A stretch of DNA of 64,000 nucleotides from Streptomyces sp. NBC_01317 (GCF_035961655.1 NZ_CP108393.1:4607001-4671000), one strand, 5' to 3'. Counted from the first letter of the stretch, positions 44,643 to 53,962 are shown. Notes: generated from the sequence alone by a model not told the origin. Program-made: numbers and translations.

Positions 44643-45236
44643 CTACCGGACCAACAGCGCGGCAGCCTCCTGACGCGCCTGCCGGAGCCAGCCGGCGCGG
44701 ACTTCGCCGGACGAGCCGGTGACGGTACGGAAGACGACCCGGCGCACGTCGGCGACTCCCACGTACGGCAGGACGCACGCCGCCCAGATCTGTCGCAGCG
44801 GGTCCCCGAACTCACTCTCCTCCCGGCCGGCGGGAGTGTCGGACGTATTCAGCACAAGGGCCTTGCCGGCCTTGAGCAGCCCCACGGGCTCCCCGTCCGC
44901 GGTACCGAGCTTGTACGCGACACCGGGCGCGAGCACGCGCTGCACCCAGCCGGTGAGAACGGCGGGCGGCATCCCCCACCAGTTCGGATGAACGAACACC
45001 AAGGCATCAACGGCGGCCACCTCCACCCGATGCGAGGCCACCTGCGCGTCCTGCGCACTCACCCCCTGAACGGTGCCGGTCTCATCCGCCCCCATGACCG
45101 GCACAAACCCCTCAGCGCACAGATCGTGCGCGAACACCTCACACCCGCGCCCCCGCAACTCCCCGACCACCGCGTCGAACACCGCGTGGTTGAAACTCCC
45201 CACCCGCGGATGCGCGAGATACACCGCAATACGCAT
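44643..45236 (-). CDS. NAD(P)H quinone oxidoreductase (flavodoxin-like)
   Basis: A 197-residue flavodoxin-fold protein: MRIAVYLAHPRVGSFNHAVF, then DALVFVHPNWWGMPPAVLTG, VLAPGVAYKL and LVLNTSDTP. The AHP and HPNWWGMPP motifs are those of MdaB/KefF/NQO-type NAD(P)H dehydrogenases that bind FMN or FAD. It should reduce quinones or azo compounds. It is divergent from the DUF4240 gene. Its stop lies next to a 13-bp tandem repeat. Confidence 0.88.
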   Translation of the reverse strand: MRIAVYLAHPRVGSFNHAVFDAVVGELRGRGCEVFAHDLCAEGFVPVMGADETGTVQGVSAQDAQVASHRVEVAAVDALVFVHPNWWGMPPAVLTGWVQRVLAPGVAYKLGTADGEPVGLLKAGKALVLNTSDTPAGREESEFGDPLRQIWAACVLPYVGVADVRRVVFRTVTGSSGEVRAGWLRQARQEAAALLVR

Positions 45237-45336
45237 ACTCGCCCCCCAGCCCACACGAACCCACCGACAAAACCGCCCCCCACGAACAACGCCGTCGACG
45301 TGAGGAAGACAGGACCATATCTGGCACAGTGCGGCC

Positions 45337-45954
45337 ATGAACGCGGACTCTTTCTGGCAACTCATCGAGAAGTGCCGCCGCCGGGCCCGAACCCCGGACG
45401 AACGACTCACATGGCTGCGCGACGAGCTGTCGCGAAGACCGCCGACCGAAGTCGTGCGGTTCCAGATGCGCCTGGACGAGGTGACAGACGAAGCGTTCAC
45501 GTGGGATCTGTGGGCAGCGGCGGACCGGATCTCCGGCGGGTGGTGTTCGGACGACGGATTCCGCTACTTCGGCCTGTGGATGGTGGGCCTCGGCCGGGAG
45601 GCCTTCGCGCAGGCGGTGGCCGATCCCGACGCACTGGCCGACACCCCGGAGCTCCAGCACCTGGCGGCCCGTCCGCGAGAGCTATGGAACGACGACTGGC
45701 CCGACTGGGAGTCGCTCGACTATGTCGCCATGAAGGCGTACGGAATTCTGACCGGTCCCAACGATGACGGCGGCGAAGCATTCCACAAAGCACTCGACGC
45801 CGAGCAGAGCGCCGGAGCGGTCCGCTCCGATCCGCTCGGAAAGCAATGGGACGCACGCAGCGAGACCGAGGCATCCCGCAGACTGCCAAGACTGAGCGCC
45901 ATGTTTCCCCTGCCACCCCCTGCCGACGACCCGCGCCGCCTCTCACCGAACTGA
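45337..45954 (+). CDS. DUF4240 protein
   Basis: A 205-residue protein starting MNADSFWQLIEKCRRRARTP, with LWAAADRISGGWCSDDGFRY and FGLWMVGLGREAFAQAVADP typical of DUF4240. Members are cytoplasmic and often encoded near polymorphic-toxin immunity genes, but no function is known. The next genes downstream on the opposite strand are immunity-like too. Confidence 0.85.
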   Translation: MNADSFWQLIEKCRRRARTPDERLTWLRDELSRRPPTEVVRFQMRLDEVTDEAFTWDLWAAADRISGGWCSDDGFRYFGLWMVGLGREAFAQAVADPDALADTPELQHLAARPRELWNDDWPDWESLDYVAMKAYGILTGPNDDGGEAFHKALDAEQSAGAVRSDPLGKQWDARSETEASRRLPRLSAMFPLPPPADDPRRLSPN

Positions 45955-46023
45955 ACACAAGCGAAGCCGGACGGCGAACCAGCTGAGTGAGTCGTCAGAT
46001 TGGGCTACCGATCGGACAGCCGC

Positions 46024-47022
46024 TCATGCCAGGGTGACGTCCATGCCGCCCTCGGCCAGGGTTTTAAGGACCGCGGTGAACAGGTCGTAGGGCCGGCCGT
46101 CCGGTGTCAGGGTGTGGGACAGGTGCTCGCGCGCGGTCGTGGCGTCCCGCCAGAGCAGGGTGGAGGGGGCGGTGTAGCCGAAGGTGCCGCGTAGGCAGTC
46201 GTCGAGGGCGGCGAGGCAGCCGCCGAAGTAGCCCCCCGGCCCGTTGACCGCCTCGCCGAGCGCGAGGTAGAGAGCTGGCTCGTCGGTGACGTGCCGGCCG
46301 TCGAGTTCGTAGGCGTGACCGGCCGGCCGGTCACGGTGGGATCGTCGGCAGCCCCGCTCGCGAACGAGGTCGTGCCAGGCCCCGCGGCGACGGGTGTCGA
46401 GACCGGCCCAGGCATTCGCGGCGTCAGGTGGTCCGGCGAGCCACTGCTCCCAGACGGGCCGCGCGTACTCGGGTACGGGTGTGAAGCGGCCCCCGTCCAG
46501 CTCCAGGTCGATCAGGTCCGCCCCGCAGGAGGATGGGCCCCACGCGCTGATCATGGCCCACAGCAGCCGATCAGTAAGAAACTCGCCTCGATCGTCCCGT
46601 ATCTCCAGAGCGGCCTCCTCCAGATCCAGCGCCCGCCGGGTGCCCTTCATCAGTGCCACCCGCAGCTGATTACTCGGCGCGAGCCCTCGCAGGACAAGTG
46701 GTGCGGGCACCTGCTCAGAGGGCAGGACGCGGGTGAATTCCCGGCAGGAGCCCAGCCGGCGACGCCCGTCGTGCACGCGAACGCGACCCCTGTACCTCTC
46801 GGGCGGACCTCCGTAGTCGTCCAGGCCCGTGAGCACCAGACTGTCCGTCCCGGGGAGTTGCTCCAAACTCTCCGCGTCCTCCAGCAGCCAGGCATCGAGT
46901 GCCTCGTCGTCCGGCACCAGCCACACCCTGCTGCCGGCCCGACCGGGCACGCCGGATCCCTCCGGAACCCAGCCGAACAGCTCGTACGTCCCACGCGGGG
47001 ATTCTCCGAACAGCCCTTCCAC
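46024..47022 (-). CDS. Barstar-like domain protein (putative immunity protein)
   Basis: A 332-residue protein. The N-terminal part (about 1-220) is unrecognised (RVWLVPDDEALDAWLLEDAE; RRRLGSCREFTRVLPSEQV). The C-terminal 100 residues (ELDGRHVTDEPALYLALGEA then VNGPGGYFGGCLAALDDCLR) match the barstar ribonuclease-inhibitor fold: a short strand and the GGYFG..LAALDDCL helix that contacts barnase. Barstar-like proteins protect against secreted RNases or related toxins. No matching toxin is nearby. The GTG at 47022 is used because of its length; its ribosome site is weak. Confidence 0.72.
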   Translation of the reverse strand: MEGLFGESPRGTYELFGWVPEGSGVPGRAGSRVWLVPDDEALDAWLLEDAESLEQLPGTDSLVLTGLDDYGGPPERYRGRVRVHDGRRRLGSCREFTRVLPSEQVPAPLVLRGLAPSNQLRVALMKGTRRALDLEEAALEIRDDRGEFLTDRLLWAMISAWGPSSCGADLIDLELDGGRFTPVPEYARPVWEQWLAGPPDAANAWAGLDTRRRGAWHDLVRERGCRRSHRDRPAGHAYELDGRHVTDEPALYLALGEAVNGPGGYFGGCLAALDDCLRGTFGYTAPSTLLWRDATTAREHLSHTLTPDGRPYDLFTAVLKTLAEGGMDVTLA

Positions 47023-47028
47023 CTTGGT

Positions 47029-47121
47029 TCAGACGCCCCAGACATGACCGTGCTGTGTCTCGGCCAGTGTGTACAGCGCGCTCCCGCGAGCGTTCTCGTC
47101 CTCATGCACAGCGGGAATCAT
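47029..47121 (-). pseudogene. Possible C-terminal remnant of a lost gene
   Basis: A 30-codon minus-strand frame, MIPAVHEDENARGSALYTLA then ETQHGHVWGV, ending 7 bp before the start of the barstar-like gene. Its composition is protein-like, but it begins without a ribosome site and has no recognisable homologue. Either a short gene or a tail left after deletion. Confidence 0.25.
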
Positions 47122-47228
47122 GCCCGACCGTGTTCTGACGGACGAGGCCAAGGATTACCGCCGGTCGCACGTAGTGAAGTCAGCCCACCCATGTGCCTCT
47201 GGGGTCCACGTGATGCGCACGCTGGATG

Positions 47229-47684
47229 TCACTGCGGCTCCTCGGCGAGGAAGTGCTGGACATCTGCTGCCAGGGAGGACATCTGTGCTCCGGCCTCCAG
47301 CCAGATGGTCACCGAAGCGGTCCATCCTCCCGCGACATCCGGCCAGGGGCGCAACGTCCACGTCAGTCCGATTTGGCCGCCGGCCCGAAAGACGGCCGAC
47401 ACCGCCAGATCTCCGTCATGTGTCCGCCAGGTCCGCTCGCCCTCCCAGCCCCGGTAGTCTCCGGCCAGCTCGGTGAGGAAGGCCGCGAGATCGGCGTCCC
47501 AGATCCAGGCCACGACCTCGTCGACACGCGCGGCCAAGCCGGGAGCCCAGGCCTCGACCGTGTACTGGACGCAGCCTTCGTCGAACGGCTGCGTTTCGCT
47601 GAGCCGCACCCTTACGGCCGCGTTGTCCAGGGAACGGATGGTCACGCCGGGCTTGTCGTCGACGGCGCCGTCCGGGGAGGTCAT
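47229..47684 (-). CDS. DUF6228-type protein
   Basis: A 151-residue protein starting MTSPDGAVDDKPG. The core VRVRLSETQPFDEGCVQYTV then EAWAPGLAARVDEVVAWIWD and LAAFLTELAGDYRGWEGERT with WTLRPWPD matches DUF6228-like proteins of actinobacteria. Function unknown; similar small acidic proteins occur near toxin-immunity clusters. Start uncertain because the frame continues 132 nt upstream with weaker bias. Confidence 0.7.
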   Translation of the reverse strand: MTSPDGAVDDKPGVTIRSLDNAAVRVRLSETQPFDEGCVQYTVEAWAPGLAARVDEVVAWIWDADLAAFLTELAGDYRGWEGERTWRTHDGDLAVSAVFRAGGQIGLTWTLRPWPDVAGGWTASVTIWLEAGAQMSSLAADVQHFLAEEPQ

Positions 47685-47922
47685 GGGCGAACGCCAGGTC
47701 AGCTGTCCGGTCTCGCTCAAGGTGGGGCAGAGTGGGGCAGGGTGAGGGCTTGACCTGCGATACCTCAGGTTCAGCGAGACGATTCGGAGCCGTCTGTCTC
47801 GCTTGAGGTGAGGCATTGACTACTTGTTCCGCCAAGGTGACGGGTCCTGCATGCGGCCACGGGAATGTGGCGCCGACCAAACCACTTGAGGCGTCCTGCG
47901 TCAGCTGGCACGGTTGCCCCTT

Positions 47923-49203
47923 GTGCCTGCATCAGACGCGCCAGAGGATCGAGATCCTCACGTCCCTGAAATTGGCGCAACACCGGTGTCCAGTGCCGGC
48001 CTCGCGTCCGGGCAGCCGCTCCGCTCTACGGCTTTTCGCCGGTTCCTGGCGGGCCAGTCGATCTCCCTGGCTGGCAGCGCCATGTCGCCTGTCGCCCTGG
48101 CCTTCGGCGTCTTGGAGGTCACCAACAGTGCGGCCTGGCTGTCCGCAGTCACCACTGCGGCCTTGGTCCCGATGGTCGCGATGCTTCTCCTCGGTGGTGG
48201 TATCGCCGACCGCTACCGGCGCGACACCGTGCTGTGTCTCACCAGTCTGGGCGCCGGTCTCACACAGGTTGGCGTCGCGTTCGTCCTGCTGGCCCACCAG
48301 CATCCGGCGTTCCTGCTGCCGCTCTCTGCCCTCAACGGCATCTTTCAGGGACTGACCAAGCCCGCGTTGCGCGGCATCGTCTCGAATCTGGCGGTGGGAC
48401 GAGGCATCCGGCAGGCCAGTTCCTTGCTGGGGTCTGTCAGGAACGCCACTCGCATCCTTGGCCCGACCGTGGCCGGCCTGTTGACCGCTTCCGTGGGTGG
48501 CGGCTGGGCGATCGCCGCGGACGCCGCCTCCTTCCTTCTTGCGGCCGCATTCTTCGCGCGTATGTCGCTGCCTGAACCGCCACGGCGTACCGAGGGCGGC
48601 ACGACGATGCTTGCCGAACTGCGGGAAGGCTGGGGTTACTTCAGTTCGACTCCGTGGATTTGGACGGTCACCTCGGCCTTTGCCGTCTTCAACGCCCTCA
48701 ACCTGGGGGTCTGGCAGATCCTGGGCCCGGTGATCGCGAACGCCACGATCGGTCCTGAGGGCTGGGGACTTGTGCTGAGCGCCCGCGGTGTTGGAGCTCT
48801 GCTGGCCAGTGTGGTGATGGTGAGGCTGACGGTGCGGCGCCCGATGGTGCCCGCGCTGTCCTCGATGACCATGGGCGCCGTTCCGCTGATCCTGCTCGGA
48901 GCTGCCGCGAACACGTTCTGGCTGGCCGCGGCGGCGTTTGTGGCAGGGGTGGCCTCGGAGTTCTTCACCGTCGTGTGGGAGACCGTCAATAACACCCACG
49001 TTCCCGAGCGGCTGCTCTCCCGGGTCGGCGCCCAAGACGAGTTCTGGTCCTTCGTGCCCATTCCCATAGGTCAGTTGTCCACGCCGATCCTCGCCGCGGT
49101 GTTCGGGACAGCGACGATCGCCGTCACCGGCGGCGGGGTTGCGGCGGTGGCGATGCTGGTGCCGCTGTTGGTGCCCTCGCTTCGGCGGATCGAGATCAAG
49201 TGA
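47923..49203 (+). CDS. MFS transporter (MefA/ENTS-like)
   Basis: A 426-residue twelve-helix permease. LRSTAFRRFLAGQSISLAGS then AMSPVALAF, and GGGIADRYRRDTVL between helices 2 and 3, are typical of the enterobactin/macrolide (MFS_3) exporter family. Its local GC content and codon bias look slightly lower than the neighbouring conserved genes, fitting acquired DNA. The GTG at 47923 is chosen; TTG 47914 is possible; neither has a good ribosome site. It is divergent from the DUF6228 gene. Confidence 0.85.
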   Translation: MPASDAPEDRDPHVPEIGATPVSSAGLASGQPLRSTAFRRFLAGQSISLAGSAMSPVALAFGVLEVTNSAAWLSAVTTAALVPMVAMLLLGGGIADRYRRDTVLCLTSLGAGLTQVGVAFVLLAHQHPAFLLPLSALNGIFQGLTKPALRGIVSNLAVGRGIRQASSLLGSVRNATRILGPTVAGLLTASVGGGWAIAADAASFLLAAAFFARMSLPEPPRRTEGGTTMLAELREGWGYFSSTPWIWTVTSAFAVFNALNLGVWQILGPVIANATIGPEGWGLVLSARGVGALLASVVMVRLTVRRPMVPALSSMTMGAVPLILLGAAANTFWLAAAAFVAGVASEFFTVVWETVNNTHVPERLLSRVGAQDEFWSFVPIPIGQLSTPILAAVFGTATIAVTGGGVAAVAMLVPLLVPSLRRIEIK

Positions 49204-49319
49204 CGACGGCGTCCGGATGATCCCCCACACGCATGAGGCGCTGACGCGCCATGCGCCAGATTGAGCGAGACGGTTCAGCACCAGGCGCGACGTCATTCGG
49301 ATTGCCTGGGCGGGTGAAC

Positions 49320-49348
49320 ACTTTTGCAAGCGTTGTGCTTGCAAAAGT
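49320..49348. promoter_or_regulatory. Operator with perfect 12-bp arms before XRE gene
   Basis: ACTTTTGCAAGC (49320-49331) and its complement GCTTGCAAAAGT (49337-49348) flank GTTGT. It ends 26 bp before the ATG of the XRE regulator. Strong symmetry and an AT-rich TTTTGCAA core in GC-rich DNA indicate autoregulation. Confidence 0.8.
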
Positions 49349-49374
49349 TAGCGGGTGTGGTGCAGCATAAAGGC

Positions 49375-49845
49375 ATGGCATCGCTCAACGTCGGCAATCT
49401 TGGTGAGTACCTGCGCGAGCAGCGGCGCACGGCGCGGCTGTCCTTGCGGCAGCTCGCTGATGCCGCCGGGGTGTCCAATCCGTACCTCAGCCAGATCGAA
49501 CGGGGTCTGCGCAAGCCCAGCGCGGACATCCTCCAGCAGCTCGCCAAGGCGTTGCGGATCTCCGCGGAGACGCTGTACGTGCAGGCCGGGATGTTGGACG
49601 AGCGGGAGCGGCAGGAGTTGGAGACGCGTGCCGTCCTCCTCGCCGATCCGTCCATAAACGAGCGGCAGAAGCAGGTGCTGCTCCAGATCTACGAGTCCTT
49701 CCGCAAGGAGAACGGATTCGAGTCGACGGTCGAGGCGACGTTGGGGGCGAAGCTCGGGGCCGATGCGGAGACGGTTGCCGCCGCCCTTGTCGCCGAGGAT
49801 GCCGAAGACGTCGAGGATGCCGAAGACGTCGAGAAACGCCGTTGA
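49375..49845 (+). CDS. XRE-family regulator
   Basis: A 156-residue HTH protein: LGEYLREQRRTARLSLRQLA then DAAGVSNPYLSQIERGLRKP is the DNA-binding domain (8-60); a helical dimerisation part follows (DERERQELETRAVLLADPSI). The tail is an acidic EDAEDV repeat. The gene is preceded by a 12-bp-arm palindrome and followed 63 bp later by an HBHA-like gene, an order conserved in Streptomyces. The 18-bp repeat at 49795-49830 encodes the duplicated tail. Confidence 0.9.
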   Translation: MASLNVGNLGEYLREQRRTARLSLRQLADAAGVSNPYLSQIERGLRKPSADILQQLAKALRISAETLYVQAGMLDERERQELETRAVLLADPSINERQKQVLLQIYESFRKENGFESTVEATLGAKLGADAETVAAALVAEDAEDVEDAEDVEKRR

Positions 49846-49908
49846 GGAAGGCACCGCCGATGGTGGTGCCCCCAAGCCACCCACCCCCTGATCCGGAGGA
49901 TCACCGTC

Positions 49909-50640
49909 ATGGCCATCGCCGATGACCTGCGCAAGACGTTCACCGACCCGACCCCCTTCTATTTCGCCGCCGGCACCGCCGACCTCGCCGTCGAGCAGGC
50001 CAAGAAGGTGCCCGGCCTGATCGAGCAGCTGCGGTCCGAGGCCCCGGCCCGGTTCGACGCCGTACGGAACACCGATCCCAAGGTCGTGCAGGACCGGGTC
50101 GCCGACCAGGCCAAGGAGGCCCAGGCCAGGGTCACCGAGGTGTTCGGGGCGTTCGACCCCGCCGATCTCAGGAAGCTCGGCGAGACCGCCCAGGACCTGG
50201 CGCTGCGCAGTGTGGGCGTGGCCGCCGAGTACGCGGTCCGGGCGCGTGAGACGTACGAGAAGGTCGCCGAGCGCGGTGAGCAGACCGTACGGGCGTGGCG
50301 TGGTGAGGCCGCGGAGGAGATCACCGAGATCGCCGTCGCCGTCGAGCCCGAGACCGCCGCCAAGCCTGCCCCTGGCAAGCCTGCTCCCGCCAAGCCCGGT
50401 GCCGCCAAGGCCGGTCCCGCCAAGGCCGCCGACGCGAAGTCCGCGCCCAAGGCGGAGGGTAAGACCGAGGGGAAGGGTGAGAGCAAGGCCGCTCCCTCCA
50501 GGCCCGCCTCCAAGGCCGCCGCCGCCCGTAAGACCACCCCGCGCAGGACCACCCCCCGCAAGACGACCCCGCCGTCCGGCACGTCCGGCACGCCCGGCAC
50601 GTCCGGCCCGTCAGGTATGTCCGACTCGTCCGGCAAGTGA
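49909..50640 (+). CDS. HBHA-like coiled-coil protein with Lys/Pro/Ala tail
   Basis: A 243-residue protein. The first 130 residues are a long amphipathic helix (DDLRKTFTDPTPFYFAAGTA then DLAVEQAKKVPGLIEQLRSE) like mycobacterial heparin-binding haemagglutinin. The tail is a Lys/Ala/Pro-rich stretch (KPAPGKPAPAKPGAAKAGPA) ending in Gly/Ser/Thr repeats. The Lys/Ala tail of HBHA binds polyanions. In Streptomyces the role may be cell-surface or nucleoid association; unknown. Confidence 0.85.
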   Translation: MAIADDLRKTFTDPTPFYFAAGTADLAVEQAKKVPGLIEQLRSEAPARFDAVRNTDPKVVQDRVADQAKEAQARVTEVFGAFDPADLRKLGETAQDLALRSVGVAAEYAVRARETYEKVAERGEQTVRAWRGEAAEEITEIAVAVEPETAAKPAPGKPAPAKPGAAKAGPAKAADAKSAPKAEGKTEGKGESKAAPSRPASKAAAARKTTPRRTTPRKTTPPSGTSGTPGTSGPSGMSDSSGK

Positions 50641-50807
50641 CCCCGGCGCCGTGCGTCGTCGTCGCCCTGGGGCGATAGCCGCAGTCATAGCCGTCACCGT
50701 TACGGAGAGGGCGGGTCGGGCACCTCACCCGTGTCCGGCTCGTTCTCCCGGTACCTTGGCGTAACAGGGCGTCCCCGGCGCTTCACCACTCATCGGGTCA
50801 TTAGGCG

Positions 50808-51155
50808 GTGCTCAGCGTGTTGATCTCAGGGTTCAACAATATTTTCGGCCTTCTCAGCCTCGCGATGCTCGTGTTCGCCGTCGTCGCGCTGATCTTCGCC
50901 GCGACGGCCCGCAAGGACGCCTACCCGGCGGCCGACAAGAAGACCAAGAGCTTCTGGCTGATCATCCTCGGTGTGGTGGTGGCCGTGGACTTCTTCCTGT
51001 CCAGCATTTTCTTCCTCCAGATCGCCGGGCTCGTCGCCACGATCGTCTTCATGGTCGACGTACGGCCCGCCCTCCGCCAGGTCTCCGGCGGCGGTCGCCG
51101 CAGCGGCGGGTCGAGCAGTGACGGTCCCTACGGGCCCTACAACGGCGGTCGGTGA
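50808..51155 (+). CDS. DUF2516 membrane protein
   Basis: A 115-residue protein with two membrane helices (about 11-31 and 47-74) separated by KDAYPAADKKTKSFW, and a Gly/Ser/Tyr tail. This is the DUF2516 family conserved after the HBHA-like gene in actinobacteria. The GTG at 50808 is preferred. Function unknown. Confidence 0.85.
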   Translation: MLSVLISGFNNIFGLLSLAMLVFAVVALIFAATARKDAYPAADKKTKSFWLIILGVVVAVDFFLSSIFFLQIAGLVATIVFMVDVRPALRQVSGGGRRSGGSSSDGPYGPYNGGR

Positions 51156-51171
51156 GTCAGGGAGTCAGTCC

Positions 51172-51226
51172 GGCAAAAGGGGCCTGCAAAAGGGGCCTGC
51201 AAAAGGGGCCTGCAAAAGGGGCGGGC
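51172..51226 (+). repeat. 13-bp tandem repeat between convergent genes
   Basis: GGCCTGCAAAAGG occurs three times in a row with partial copies at each end, 20 bp before the stop of the phosphatase gene on the opposite strand. Confidence 0.85.
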
Positions 51227-51245
51227 AACCGGGGCAGGCTCCCCC

Positions 51246-52577
51246 TCACTCGCCCCGGTCCAGCAGCAGCACCGCCACGTCGTCCGTCAGCTCCCCGCCG
51301 TTCAGCTCCCGCGCCTCCGCCACCGCCGCCTCCAGCAGCGCGTCGCCCCGGAGCCCCGCCGCCAGCTGCCGGTTGATCATCTCGACCATGCCGTCCTGAC
51401 CCAGCCGCTGCTTCTCGCCGGGGCCCACGCGCCCCTCGATCAGCCCGTCCGTGTACATCATCAGACTCCACGCCCCGCCCAGCTCGACCTGGAGCCGGGG
51501 CCAGCGGGCGCGCGCCAGCAGGCCCAGCGCCGGTCCGCCGTCCTCGTACGGGAGCAGCCGCGCCGCCGTCCCGGCCCGCCGGACCAGCGGTGACGGGTGC
51601 CCGGCCAGGCACAGCCCGGCCCGCCGGCCGTCCGGCGCGATGTCGACCGTGCAGAGCGTCGCGAAGATCTCCTCGCTCTCCCGCTCGTGCTCCAGCACCT
51701 GCTGGAGCGTCGAGAGCAGCCGGTCCCCGCTCAGCCCCGCCAGCGTCAGCGCCCGCCACGCGATCCGCAGCTCCACGCCCAGCGCCGCCTCGTCCGGGCC
51801 GTGCCCGCACACGTCGCCGATCATCGCGTGGACGGTGCCGTCCGGCGTACGGACCGTGTCGTAGAAGTCCCCGCCCAGCAGCGCCCGCGATCTGCCGGGC
51901 CGGTAGTGGGCCGCGAAGCGCAGGTCGGAGCCCTGGAGCAGGGGAGTGGGGAGCAGCCCGCGCTCCAGCCGGGCGTTCTCCTGGGCGCGCAGCCGCGACT
52001 CGGTGAGCTGGCGCTGCGCGATGTCGGCGCGCTTGCGTTCGACCGCGTACCGGATCGCCCGGCTCAGCAGCCGCCCGTCCAGTTCGTCGCGGAAGAGGAA
52101 GTCCTGCGCCCCGACCCGTACGGCCGCCGCCGCCCGCTCGCCGTCGCCCTCCGCCGCCAGCGCCAGTACGGCGTGGCGGGGAGCCAGCCGCAGGACGTGC
52201 TTGAGCAGGGCCAGGTCGTCACTGTCGTCGGAACCGGGCAGGGCGAGGTCCACCAGGATGCAGTGGATGTCGTCCGTGAGCAGCCGCTCGGCCTCGGTGA
52301 GGTTGCGGGCGGTACGGACCCGGACCCGGACGCCCGCGCCCTCGGGGTGCTCGGGGGCGGTGAAGGTACGCCGCGGGTCGTCCTCGATCACCAGCAGCAC
52401 CAGGTCGCCGCTCTTGGCGTTCTCGCTGGCCGGATACCGACGCTCCTCGGGGAGCGCCGAAGGAAGCGCGGTCCGATTCGCCGCCGGATTCGTCGCCGGA
52501 TGCGTCGCCGGTGAGGCGATCGCCGGCGCGGTCGGCGAACTCGTGCGCTGCCTCGGTACGGGAGCGGGTACGGACAT
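51246..52577 (-). CDS. Response regulator with SpoIIE/PPM phosphatase output
   Basis: A 443-residue protein. A receiver domain (about 60-175: LVLLVIEDDPRRTFTAPEHP, CILVDLALPGSDDSDDLALL with phospho-acceptor Asp) is joined by a coiled helix (QRQLTESRLRAQENARLERG) to a PPM phosphatase with intact metal motifs: GGDFYD, GDVCGHG, MMYTDGLIEG and LTDDVAVLLL. The N-terminal 55 residues are Pro/Ala/Thr-rich. Such proteins dephosphorylate anti-sigma-factor antagonists. ATG 52577 is supported by GGAAGG 13 nt upstream. Contrast the degenerate homologue at 35419. Confidence 0.92.
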   Translation of the reverse strand: MSVPAPVPRQRTSSPTAPAIASPATHPATNPAANRTALPSALPEERRYPASENAKSGDLVLLVIEDDPRRTFTAPEHPEGAGVRVRVRTARNLTEAERLLTDDIHCILVDLALPGSDDSDDLALLKHVLRLAPRHAVLALAAEGDGERAAAAVRVGAQDFLFRDELDGRLLSRAIRYAVERKRADIAQRQLTESRLRAQENARLERGLLPTPLLQGSDLRFAAHYRPGRSRALLGGDFYDTVRTPDGTVHAMIGDVCGHGPDEAALGVELRIAWRALTLAGLSGDRLLSTLQQVLEHERESEEIFATLCTVDIAPDGRRAGLCLAGHPSPLVRRAGTAARLLPYEDGGPALGLLARARWPRLQVELGGAWSLMMYTDGLIEGRVGPGEKQRLGQDGMVEMINRQLAAGLRGDALLEAAVAEARELNGGELTDDVAVLLLDRGE

Positions 52578-52825
52578 CGTTCTTGGTTTCCTTCCCTCCC
52601 CCCGAGGGCGGCGGAGGACGATCTGCGCTCCACCAGACGGGGACGATAGCGGTAGCCGGCACCGAAACGGAATGGTGTGCGAAGGAAGAGCCACCGTCAT
52701 ATGCCCCCGGCGGTAACACATCCGGCAGATTTCGGCATATCCGGTCATGACAAACATCACGTACGGGCGGGAGGTCCGGCCTCTCCGCCGTGGCTCGCGT
52801 CACATACAAGCCACGTAGCCGCGCG

Positions 52826-53962
52826 CTACTTGTCCGGCCGTACGACCCCGAGGATCCGCATCGTGCCCGCCCCCGCCAGCGTCACATTCCGCCCCGGCCG
52901 CGGCGCGTGCACGATCGTGCCGTCGCCCACGTACATCCCCACATGGCTCGCGTCCTCGAAGTAGATGATCAGATCGCCGGGCCGCATGTCCGCGACCGGG
53001 ACCCGCGGCAGCTGCCGCCACTGCTCCTGGGACGTACGGGGGATGGGCCGCCCGGCCGCCGACCACGCCTCCGAGGTCAGCCCCGAGCAGTCGTACGAGG
53101 ACGGTCCCTCGGCCCCCCACACGTACGGCTTCCCGATCTGCGCCGTCGCGAACGCGATCGCCTGCTTGCCCTGGGCGCTCGCCCCGCGGTTGATGTCCTT
53201 GAGCGCCCCGGACCCGAGCCACGCCGACTGCGCCTTGAGGGCCGCGTCGTCCTGGAGCCTCGCCAGCCGCGCGAGGTCTTCCTTCTCCAGGCCGGCCTCT
53301 ATCTTCTCCGCCGCGGCGATCTGCTGGGTGATCTCCTCCTTGGCCTTCTCCTTCTTGGCCCGGCTGACCTCCAGCTTCGCCCACTCCGTACCGGCGTCCT
53401 GCGCGTACGTCTTCAAGTCCTCCTGCGCCCGCGTCAGTTCGGCGATCAGGCGGTGCGTGGCGCGCTGGCTCTCCTGGAGCCGCCCCACCCCGTCCAGGAA
53501 GAGGCCGGGGTCGTCGGTGAGCACCAACTGCGCCTCGGGCGGCAGCCCGCCGCCCCGGTACTGCGCCCGCGCGGCGGCCCCCGCGGTCTTGTTCAGCTCG
53601 TCGATACGCGCCTGGCCCCGGACGAGGTCCTGCGTCAGCGTCGACACCTCCGCCGACAGCTTCTGGTACTGCTCGTCGGCGAGGTTGTACGTGTCGGTCG
53701 CGGACGCGGCCTTCTCGTAGAGGGCGTCCAGCTCGATCCGTATGTCGTCCAGCGACTTCTTGCCGGGGGTGCCCGACTGCCCGGCCCCCGGGGGGAGTTC
53801 GACGGGCGGCGGCGGCACGGCGGACGGGGAGAACGAGGGACCGGGCGGCGCGGGGGCCGCGTACGCGCCGCTCATCGCCTGCGGCGACGCCAGCGCGGCG
53901 AGAGCGCAGACCAGCGTGATCGCGGCGGCGGCACTGCGTCGTCGGCCCACGAACTCCCCCAC
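52826..53962 (-). CDS. NlpC/P60 cell-wall endopeptidase
   Basis: A 378-residue secreted protein: signal peptide (RRRSAAAAITLVCALAALAS), a Pro-rich linker, a long coiled coil (about 65-250) and a C-terminal NlpC/P60 domain (QIGKPYVWGAEGPSSYDCSG with catalytic Cys, DASHVGMYVGDG with His). These cleave D-Glu to diaminopimelate links in peptidoglycan, like RipA of mycobacteria. The start is uncertain: GTG 53962 gives a standard signal peptide; ATG 53980 is also possible. No recognisable riboswitch precedes it. Confidence 0.88.
   Translation of the reverse strand: MGEFVGRRRSAAAAITLVCALAALASPQAMSGAYAAPAPPGPSFSPSAVPPPPVELPPGAGQSGTPGKKSLDDIRIELDALYEKAASATDTYNLADEQYQKLSAEVSTLTQDLVRGQARIDELNKTAGAAARAQYRGGGLPPEAQLVLTDDPGLFLDGVGRLQESQRATHRLIAELTRAQEDLKTYAQDAGTEWAKLEVSRAKKEKAKEEITQQIAAAEKIEAGLEKEDLARLARLQDDAALKAQSAWLGSGALKDINRGASAQGKQAIAFATAQIGKPYVWGAEGPSSYDCSGLTSEAWSAAGRPIPRTSQEQWRQLPRVPVADMRPGDLIIYFEDASHVGMYVGDGTIVHAPRPGRNVTLAGAGTMRILGVVRPDK

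Noticed and set aside
47932..49344. 470-codon minus-strand ORF opposite the MFS gene
   Set aside because: Arg/Gly/His-rich composition without any domain; the plus-strand transporter explains the coding bias.
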